NCBI GenBank assembly: GCA_008828725.1 | Contig: MEHQ01002967.1 | Coordinates: 1 to 64,000, forward strand | Direction of reading: 5' to 3' | DNA from: Saccharina japonica | Lineage: Eukaryota > Sar > Phaeophyceae > Laminariales > Laminariaceae | Length of the DNA: 64,000 nt | Shown here: positions 55,697 through 64,000 of the stretch, piece by piece | Position numbering within the stretch: position 1 is the stretch's first letter | How the letters are laid out: each line of letters begins with the position of its first letter | Made by a program: the position numbers and the translations under genes | Notes under the pieces: model-generated | Told to the model about the DNA's origin: nothing | What the model saw: only the letters and a program-made list of their open reading frames with translations | Database searches by the model: none

Positions 55697-56355
55697 TTTA
55701 GAGTATATTCGGTAGGGTACGTACCGAAGTATACCGGGGGTATTTCCGCGGTAAATACAGGTACCTGACACTTGGGTAAGTTCGGTATTTCTTCAATACC
55801 GGTACCCGACACTTCGGTAAGTTCGGTATTTTTTCAATACCGGTACCCGACACTTCGGTAAGTTCGGTATTTTTTCAATACCGGTACCCGACACTTCGGT
55901 AAGATCGGTATTTTTTCAATACCGGTACCCGACACTTCGGTAAGTTCGGTATTTTTTCAATACCGGTACCCGACACTTCGGTAAGTTCGGTATTTTTCAA
56001 TACCGGTACCCGGCACTTCGGTAAGTTCGGTATTTTTCCAATACCGGTACCTGACACTTCGGTAAGTTCGGCACGCTCACCTAAATATACCCCGGGTACT
56101 GGTATACCCTCGGCCACAATACTGGCGGTACCGGTATCTTCTCGGTAGTGTGCTTAATACCCTACTGATCACTTCGGTAAGTTCGGTACTTTTTCATTAC
56201 CGGTACCCGACAGTTCGGTAAGTTCGGTACTTTTTCAATACCGGTACAGGACATTTCGGTAAGTTCGGTACTTTTTCAATACCGGTACCCGACAGTTCGG
56301 TAAGTTCGGTACGCGCGACAAATATACCCCCGGTACCGGTATACCCTACCGAACT
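55697..56355 (+). repeat. Palindrome-rich 41-bp minisatellite, array 2
   Basis: Same unit as array 1, with about a dozen units that are more uniform than in array 1. It opens with ttcggtagggtacgtaccga and closes with ccggtaccggtataccctac plus cgaac, so the array as a whole is bracketed by an inverted repeat (ttcggtagggta and taccctaccgaa). Confidence 0.9.
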
Positions 56356-56455
56356 TGCCGTTGCAATGATTATGTTCCATAATCAACTAAGCATGACTAG
56401 TCGATTCATAATCAACAATCAACAAGAATTAATCACATCACGTGAATAAAATGAA

Positions 56456-57068
56456 GGGCAGCGGCCAAAAACAGGTACACCTGGTCCGTTCGGGGCCGAA
56501 AGCAGGTAAATACTAAAATCAAGTTTAAAACGCACCCCACGAACCTGCCGCTCCTTGCAACGCAAAGTTGAGTTTTTTCATGTTCTTCGTGCTCGCCCGG
56601 TGGCTACGTATACGAGTAGCTGCTATTAATAGTACGAGGAACGAACGCCTGCTGCTGTATTCTCCCTTCTCAGCTTGCGACACCCCTGGTATCCCAAGTC
56701 AACCACAATCCCGAAGGGGAGCCTTCTATGTCGTATTATTTCGGTAGAGGTGTGCAGGCAGATATATATGTGTGTCGCTCGAGTGGCGTGTGGTGCGAGG
56801 TGCGAAGGGAGGAGGGGGTCTCCGCGACGTCGGCATTTGTATAGGGGGCATAGGGTGGAATCGTGAAGGGCTTAAAAACGACAAAAAAGGTGAAAGTCAA
56901 GCAGAGTAGACAAAACCAGGTATACCTGGGCTTTAAAGAGGCACAAACAGGTACAGCGAGTTTTGGACCAATGGCAGGGCACATAGAGCGCGTTTTTTAC
57001 TTGAGTTTAAGTATGTACCTGTTTTTGGCCGCAAACGGACCAGGTATACATTTTTTTGGCCGCTGCCC
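56456..57068 (-). mobile_element. Mutator-like MITE, copy 2, with 9-bp TSD
   Basis: A 613-bp copy of the element at 3417-4046, in the opposite orientation. Ends gggcagcggccaaaaacagg and ggccgctgccc. TSD TAAAATGAA at 56447-56455 and 57069-57077, perfect. Similarity extends over the full length, including the catgttcttcgtgctcgccc and ccctatac-type blocks; copy 1 is longer by a few small indels. Non-coding. Confidence 0.93.
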
Positions 57069-57350
57069 TAAAATGAATCAACAAAAATAATCATAATCAA
57101 CACATGATTAGGGCCTGTATTAACGAACATCGCTTTTTATTGAAATGGGAAAATAATTTTTGTTTTTCGTTTGTTTTGAATACGATTTCCCTGAAAAAAC
57201 GTGTTTGGGTCTTATCGGGGAACGACGTGCGGGGCGAATCGTACGAGAAATGGTCTATAACGCAAGCAAGGTGGGGAAACCCACCACACCAAATTCAAAA
57301 TCACAAAAGCACGCTCGCGGGAGCAGCCGACACGCGAGACTATCCACGAC

Positions 57351-60300
57351 ATGCGTCCTCCTCGGCGTAGGGCAGCTCAGCGCCGAGCTAGGATGGTGGA
57401 ACGTACAGAGCAGTTGTTCCGCGCACTCCACCTGATGGATATGCTGGATGAGCTTGACCTCGAGGAGATGGAGCTCGAGGAACTCGACCCCAACATCGTC
57501 AGGCGGAGGTCATTGCTCAAGCGTGAAAGGCGGTCATGGGAGACGTACATCAGGCCGATGCTCGGAGACAAAACCTTTAAGGATCGCTTTCGCATGGAGC
57601 ACGAAGACTTTATGGCGCTGGTCGAGCTGCTCCGCTCGTCCCTTCAACGGGATGTCAAGATGGGGGCCCTGCGTAATGGCGCAGTACCCGTGGAGTACCA
57701 GTTGGCCGTGACCTTGCGGTGGTTGGCTGGTGCATCCATTTACGAGGGCATGGACGGGCACGTCATCGCAAGGAGCACAGCTTACGCCATCGTGCACCGC
57801 GTGATTGACGCCTTGAATGCCTTACCTAGCCTGGGCTGTAAGTGGCCTGTCGGCGTCGAGGCCGTTCGGACGGCGGAGATATTCAGGGGCCGGAGCGAGC
57901 ATGAAGTCGTGAAGAAAGCTTTGGGAGCAATGGATGGCCTCTTTGTACGCTTGATCAAGCCCACCAAGCGCGACCATGGCGCATCTCACAACTTCTTCTC
58001 CGGGCACAAGAAAGGCCACGGCATGAACCTTCAGGTAGGCAAGGAAGCTACTCCGCTCTGTATCTGGTACAGCAGCGACACAATATATACAGCAACAGTA
58101 CGTGTCGCGTCCCTGTCCATGGTTCCAAGAGGGCTTCTGATCTTTGTTCCGCGTTGTGATACGTACAGGATATTTTGTGCACACCTCTTTGGACGAAAAT
58201 ATAAACACCTTTTGGCATTCATCTAATATACGAACGGCCCTTAAATAAGAGTCCAGTGTGGTACAGCAGTACCAGCACCCCGCCACCTTGTACGTACAAA
58301 ACGCCACTGCCCGCAAAAAAAGTAAAGCGCCGCCAGCTTATTAATACGAACAAGTGGGCGTTCCTTTACTTTTACGGACAGAGCGATGATAATGTACAAG
58401 AGAAAGACTACGAGTATGCAGTGGGTGCCCATATTTACGAGAGGTGTACAACCGATTTTGCCTCTGCTATGATAGCTGTTCTATTCTCTTAAATACGGTA
58501 CCCTCTCTTAAATAGGGTACCCTATCTTAAATCGGGTACCCTCTCTTAAAGCGGGGTACCCACTGTACAGCAGCGTTGCTGTGCTCGGAAAACGCACATA
58601 TGGCGAGGTACGACAAGAGGTATGCCAGGAGCGTGTATGATACGTGGTACAGCAGGACAACGAGTGGTTCGTGTCTGGTGTCTTGTACATATATACTCGA
58701 CGCCAGACATACAAACGTCGCCGACGTGCGTAGGCGAACATGCGGCGTAGAGTTATTGACATACGTGGTATATGTGACACATACATCGCGATAGTAGCTC
58801 CTCGTGTACCCGTTCCTGTAATATTAATACAATAGTACGAGTACAGGCTGGTACGATGGTACTAATAGTATTTTCGCACGCGAATAGTATACCAGGTATG
58901 TTATGGAGGACGTTGGTGACACGGTACTAGTTGCGTGGAGTATTGGCGTTTGGCGAGGAAGAGTTGTTATGCTTTGTATCATATACCTCCCCAAACACCT
59001 GTTTACACCGGCTGCGTACGTACACTAGCATTTAGTCCGCTGGTGCCGCACGAAACAGCTTACCCCGGGGTTAGGTTAAACTTATTTTTTGTACCAGTAA
59101 GTACATTGCGTCAGGAACTCAATCACGTGGTATATGTACAACCCAAACGACTACAAGTAATAGTGTTGCGAACGAGAGCGGAAATAGCATCCTTAGAAGC
59201 AGCAAGCAGGACAGGCATTACAAGAGCAAGCACTACGAGCACAACTAATCTGCGGGTGCCTTACGTCGTCGTTTGACACCTGGCATTATCGCCACCCATG
59301 TCGACTACCCCCCCTTTCATTTCATCAAATAACCCCCACCTCGCCCGAACCACCTCCCCGCAGGCTATCTGCGACGCGGATTACAGGATCATCGCGTGGA
59401 CCATGAACTGCCCGGGAAGCCAGAACGATCGAACAGCTTTCAAGTTTTCAGGATTCCACAAGCTTCTCAAGGACATCCCGGAGGGTCACTACATTCTAGG
59501 CGACGCTGCGTACCCCTCCTCCGACAAAGTCCTCGTCCCCTTCCCTGGGACGAACCTATCGCCGAGCCAGGATGCGTACAACTTTTATCAATCGCAGTGC
59601 AGGATGGCCATCGAACAGACGTTCGGTATTCTGGTGAGGTTTAGTCTTCGACCTGGTTGTGTATTGCGGGAAGATGCATTGTTTACCGTTCCAAACGCGC
59701 TTCCACGTCGAAGCATCGGAGCGTGTACGTATGTTGATTGTATCGTCCGTGTACGTGTTGTTCGCCACCCGTCACTTCATTCCGTGTAGAACAAGCCCGC
59801 CTGCGGCTACGCGCGGACCCGTCTACTGTTAGTGATGTATTCATAGGACTCAGGTCCACACCCGCTGCATTCCAGATGCCAATATACATCATCTCTAAAT
59901 CATTTTCCAAGAAAGATAGGCACAACGCGGTACCGCGTATATTTTACGCGGAAGATTACAGGAATTTGGGGAGAACTACGCAGAACAGGTATTATGACCG
60001 GCAGTATATATTCTTCCGACCTCGTGACCCTAGTGGTTAAGATAAAACAGCCCTTTTAGACGTTTCGGAAATGTCTATCGTGTATGTATTTTTGCCACTG
60101 CCTGTCTTACGGTGACGCCCACGAACGACTCCTTGCGTTTCGATGCTAAAGGTGAGGAGGTGGGGTATTCTCTGGCGCCCTTTGGAGGTTCGACTTCGCC
60201 GCTTCACCGCAGTCGTTGCCTGCGTCATCCGGCTGCACAACTTCTGCAGGCAGCACGAGATTAAGCTGCCTAAGGGGGACGTGTCAGTCACCCCCCCCAA

Positions 60301-60493
60301 GGAGGTCACTTTCGACGACGAGGACAACCTTACCGGCGACTTCTACGAACCGGAGCCCGTCCGGAGTGGCCGCCCGTCAAACGACCAGGCGAAATTGTCT
60401 TTGCCGAGGGAGATAATTCGCCAGAGTCTGGAAATCCAGGGAATCGTGCGCCCCCCCCGCAACGTGGACAGGAATGCTTCGTGTGCGCGTTAG
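57351..60493 (+). CDS. PIF/Harbinger transposase (DDE_Tnp_4 type), three exons
   Basis: Predicted join of 57351-58034, 59364-59633 and 60152-60493, about 431 residues, no stop. Intron 1 is gtaggc...ccgcag and intron 2 gtgagg...taaag, both GT-AG and phase 0. The DDE core runs: first Asp in GAMDGLFVRL, then HKKGHGMNLQ joined to ICDADYRIIAWTMNCPGSQN, second Asp in YILGDAAYPSSD, and Glu in CRMAIEQTFGIL joined to RRWGILWRPL, followed by RLHNFCRQHEIKLP. The N-terminus is Arg-rich and then acidic (MDMLDELDLEEMELEELDP). This protein cuts and rejoins element ends, usually with a Myb-like partner; no such partner and no TIRs were found. A wrong choice of start (ATG at 57351) is possible, because in-frame Met at 57393 follows. 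Confidence 0.88.
58488..58562 (+). repeat. 22-bp minisatellite in transposase intron 1
   Basis: Four units built on tcttaaatagggtaccct, with small changes, inside the first intron. Confidence 0.85.
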
Positions 60494-62420
60494 TGACGCC
60501 GTGTAGACCTACCCGTCACCTGTTCTTGTGGCCTGCGCCTTGTTGGATCTGTGCGTCGCTTACTCAATGTTGCCAAAAACCTAACACCGAGGCAGTTTGG
60601 CTGGCGTTTGTTCCGCCTCTGTCAATGTTGGTGGGGCGGGCCGGGGGTTTGGCGTAGGGGTGAGGGGCGGGGGGGGGGGGGATACGGGCAAACGGGCGCC
60701 ATTGCTTACGCACCTAACAATTTCATTTGCCCGACACTGGCTGTGCGATAGGCGGCTAGCGTGTGCAATGGCCGGTTAGCCTTCCATACCTGTACGTGAA
60801 GCATTACATGTTTTTTTTTGTATTCGGAGATGGTGAGGGAGGGACAGGGGGAAGGGGACGCTCGTGACTGTCGGCATGAAATCGTGTGTTTGTTGGCTTG
60901 GATGCTTGCCGTGTTTTTCAATCCGTTCCAACTTGTGTTTTTTGTTTTTGGGGGGGGGGGGGGGGGGCGTGGGTTGGTGCGTACTTCATGTCCTGCTTTT
61001 GTCTTATGTCGTTTTAACGATTGGCCCACAACGCCCTTTTAATTGCGAAGCCACGTTCCCTGCTCTTGGTGCAAAACTTGCCCCCAAACAGTTGGGCCGG
61101 CGAATGGGAATGCCCCGTGGCTTAGTATTCGGCGTAACGGTGGCCGCGTCTGTTCTGTTTTGGTGGGGGTTGCTCTCCATAATGTATCTCTGTGCCTTTG
61201 ATCCTGTATTCGTTTCGGGCTGGGGGCGCGGCGTCGGGGAGTATTCGGAGTTTTTGGACCGCAGGGATTCTGTCCGCAGTCCAGGAGGGGGAGTGGGGGG
61301 GGGAGGGGGGGGCGGGGGGGGGGGGGGGGGGGGGGGGGATGTCGCAAAGCTCACCTCGTCTTGTCTTGTCGTTGGTGTTGGTCGCTCAACGGGCCATCTC
61401 ACGCTCGTCGACTTTTGTCCTGTTGGTATATTCATTCGTTCTTTTTTGTCAGGGGGGGGGGGGACGTTGGTGGAGGTCCGCCGTATGTTGAAATGGCGTT
61501 TTCGTCGTCGACGGCTGTGCGTTTGGTTTAGAGTTCGCGTGGGCCCATATTTTTAAATCGTTGTTTCGGCAGTGTGTTTAGGGGTTGGTCTAATAACACT
61601 TCTACTTGGTTCTCGCCTACCAGCCGTGTTTTTTCAAATATGTCAGGAGACAGCACTTGAACCCATTGACAGACACCGCCAAGGCAAATGCCTTGGCAGA
61701 CAGCACTGACAGCCGAAACCCGGGGACACGAAGAACAATCCGTTTGTTCGCAAACGCCTGTCAATAATGTATAACTCAATGTGTTTTCCTGGGGGTTTTT
61801 TCGGCTGTGCTACATCTCCGACTCTGACACGCAGAAAATATCGATGTTAGCTCGTGCAAAACGAGAAAAATAGCCGCACAAAAAAGAAAGGAGGGGTTAC
61901 CAAAAAAATCGGGAGGCTTTTTCCACCAGGGGGGTTGTGGACACCGGTAAAGGCAGCTGGATTGGCCTTGCCAGACGGGCAGCTTGACACTGATGTGTGT
62001 CGTTATATATTGTATTTATGTTTTGGTGGCGCCCTTAAGTCTTCGACCTTGCGCCGGCATCATGTACTTCCTCAGTGACAAGAGTTGTGCACGCAAAATA
62101 CTATATCGTAGACGAAGGTGGGTGTATTCGGTGCTGGTAGACTTCGTCCATGATTACCCAATCTCAATGTACATCATTTTATGGCCAAGAAGCAAATAGT
62201 TTTTTACGCTGATGGTAAAGTTTGATGCATTACTTATTCGGCTTGTGGTCCGCAAAGTTGTAGCGGAACACGAAAGCAGTCCACCGACACTTGATCTCGC
62301 ACATAACCGGTCTACAAAAACTATTGATGCCATATCACCCGTCCCAACAACCCTCGTAACCACCTCAGCCAACCGTGTACCTCGTACTGTTTAAACGGCC
62401 GTTTGTACCCACAACAGAGT
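60494..62420. other. No gene recognised; long G runs
   Basis: Homopolymer runs of G at 60669-60681 (13), 60950-60967 (18), 61314-61338 (25) and 61453-61462. A frame of 230 codons (60864-61556) runs through two of them and is not credible as a protein. Somewhere here the 3-prime end of the Harbinger element should lie, but I could not identify its TIR. Confidence 0.5.
61288..61338 (+). repeat. G-rich tract with G25 run
   Basis: Almost uninterrupted G over 51 bases, capable of G-quadruplex formation on the plus strand. Run lengths in assemblies are unreliable. Confidence 0.9.
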
Positions 62421-64000
62421 AGATTCCGCGGTGGCCAGTCCTGTCAAAGAGTGCATCCATGGCCCGTCTGCAATCGCCAGCCCAATGCAAACCTACAGAT
62501 GAAATCAGGCACAATACTCCCACCGAACAAACACAAATGTTATGTTAATCAGCTCGATAGCTCGTCGCCCCCGCCCCGCCGTCTATACCCCTACAAAAAC
62601 AAAATATTCCTAGGAGAAAGACCTCTATCGATCTGGCACGAAATAGAACGATAAAACGTAGCACGGGCTTGACTTGCACCACACCCTACCCACAGTACGT
62701 AAAGAAGATATTATATCAGGCACAATACTCCCACCGATCAGACCCTAATTTTATGTTCATGAACTAGACGAGCCTCGTGCTTACAAGAAAAAACGTGCAT
62801 AGGAGAAAGACCTCCATCGACCAGGCACGAAATAGAATGATACAACGTAGCACGGGCGACCTTGCACCACCACACCCTGCCCACAGTACATGAAGAAGAT
62901 ATTATATCAGGCACAATACTCCCACTGAACAGACCCTAATTTTGTGTTCCTCAGCCCGAACGCTCGTCGCCCCCCCCCCCGCCGTCTATACCCCTACAAA
63001 AAAAAAAACATTAACGATTGTAACAACAACGCTAGTCGATCCAACACTAGCACGAGCGCCCTTGCTCCCGCCCCCTCCATCCAGAAAAAAAAACAAATAT
63101 ATGATGTCAGGCGCAATCCTCCCACGAAAAGACACACATTATATGTTCATGAAATAGACGAGCCTCGTGCTTACAAGAAAAAACGTGCATAGGAGAAAGA
63201 CCTCCATCGACCAGGCACGAAATAGAACGATACAACGTAGCACGGGCGCCCTTGCACCACCACACCCTGCCCACAGTACATGAAGAAGATATTATATCAG
63301 GCACAATACTCCCACTGAACAGACCCTACTTTTGTGTTCATCAGCCCCAGCGCTCGTCGCCCCCCCCCCCGCCGTCTATACCCCTACAAAAACAAAAACA
63401 AATTAACGCTTGTAACAACAATGCTAGTCGATCCAACACTAGCACGAGCGCCCTTGCGCCCGCCCCCCCCATCCAAAAAAAAAAACCAATATATGATGTC
63501 AGGCGCAATCCTCCCACGAAAAGACACACATTATATGTTCATGAAATAGACGAGCCTCGTCCTTACAAGAAAAAACGTGCATAGGAGAAAGACCTCGATC
63601 GACCAGGCACGAAATAGAACGATACAACGTAGCACGGGCGCCCTTGCACCACCACACCCTGCCCACAGTAAATGAAGAAGATATTATATCAGGCACAATA
63701 CTCCCACCGAACAGCCCCAAATTTTATGTTCATCAGCCCGAGCGCTCGTCGGCCCCGCCCCGCCGTCTATACCCCTACAAAACAAAACATTAACGATTGT
63801 AACAACAATGCTAGTCGATCCAACACTAGCACGAGCGCCCTTGCGCCCGCCCCCCCCCCCCAAAAAACAAAATTATGTCAGGCACAATCCTCCCACGGAA
63901 AGACACACATTTTATGTTCATGAACTAGACGAGCCGAGCCTCGTGCTTACAAGAAAAAACGTTCATAGGAGAAAGGCCTCCATCGATCAGGCACGAAATA
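62421..64000 (+). repeat. Satellite array of alternating diverged monomers (about 390-bp dimers)
   Basis: Anchors gaagaagatattatatcagg occur at about 62703, 62892, 63281 and 63675, so the main period is 389-394 bp. Within each period there are two related monomers of roughly 190-200 bp. One carries tcgccccccccccgccgtct and ctagtcgatccaacactagc. The other carries atatgatgtcaggcgcaatc, cgagcctcgtgcttacaaga and gcataggagaaagacctcca. Both share tcaggcacaat-ctcccac and gcacgggcgcccttgc blocks. The first, leftmost unit (62490-62700) is a hybrid of the two. The array runs off the end of the window. Frames across it repeat and are not genes. Confidence 0.9.

Noticed and set aside
54287-56117. Frames with PNLPKCRVPVL-type repeats
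   Set aside because: All are translations of the 41-bp minisatellite in several frames.
54315-56355. CRISPR-like array
   Set aside because: Units are contiguous minisatellite repeats without unique spacers, and the genome is eukaryotic.
57100-57125. gggcctgtattaacgaac as left TIR of the Harbinger element with TTA target site
   Set aside because: No convincing inverted partner was found downstream of 60.5 kb, so the element ends are left undefined.
60864-61556. 230-codon frame on the plus strand
   Set aside because: It passes through two G homopolymers of uncertain length and shows no domain; the opposite strand is open as well.

Overview
This is a eukaryotic nuclear window made almost entirely of mobile elements and their remains. 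I found no housekeeping gene, rRNA, tRNA or operon. The only host-type coding sequence I can support is one exon-like block of tetratricopeptide (TPR) repeats (41324-42050, minus). Spliceosomal GT-AG introns in a transposase gene, TTAGGG-type repeats inside transposons, and TPR repeats of the style CLAIxEAKLGREDxxVAxTL point to a brown alga (Phaeophyceae). That assignment is an inference from memory of Ectocarpus-like proteins, not a search result.

Layout. 1-5 kb: dispersed repeats with nested MITEs; two inverted copies of a MITE carry telomere-like (TTAGGG)n tracts, and one of them is split by a Mutator-like MITE with a perfect 9-bp target-site duplication (TSD). 6.6-9.8 kb: two tandem blocks built of about 220-bp repeats, each starting with a hairpin next to CTAG, Helitron-like on the minus strand. 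10.5-14.9 kb: a Ty1/Copia element with matching LTRs and a 5-bp TSD, but with the integrase core and reverse transcriptase deleted. 15-22.6 kb: small MITEs, palindromes and repeats. 22.6-33.0 kb: a complete-ended Ty3/Gypsy element (473-bp LTRs, TSD CAAG), nested inside nothing else and bearing several stops. 33-41 kb: dispersed repeats and a 2.1-kb element with long inverted ends. 41-42 kb: the TPR block. 43-48 kb: minisatellites, a 1.43-kb TA-flanked element with arms of about 450 bp, and a large TAG/GTA microsatellite. 48-50 kb: a decayed MULE (Mutator-like) transposase. 51-53 kb: a decayed Copia polymerase with an internal 367-bp duplication. 54-56 kb: palindrome-rich minisatellites. 56.5-57.1 kb: second copy of the Mutator-like MITE. 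57.3-60.5 kb: an apparently intact three-exon PIF/Harbinger transposase. 60.5-62.4 kb: long poly-G runs. 62.4-64 kb: a satellite of two diverged monomers in about 390-bp dimers, running off the window end.

The most striking result is in the Gypsy element. Between its RNase H and integrase domains (about 29.0-29.96 kb) lies a decayed C5-cytosine DNA methyltransferase domain: motif I, a motif IV-like catalytic Cys, a motif VI Glu, motif VIII, and motifs IX and X are recognisable in order across two reading frames. The same element has a Tudor-like C-terminal motif after integrase. A retrotransposon carrying its own methyltransferase has been reported in dinoflagellates and charophytes; one in a probable brown alga would be an independent or previously unrecorded case.

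How parts relate: the decayed MULE transposase is a plausible former source of activity for the 9-bp-TSD MITEs. The PIF/Harbinger transposase is the only element here that looks able to make a full protein. The concentration of satellites, nested elements and telomere-like repeats suggests pericentromeric, subtelomeric or otherwise heterochromatic DNA.
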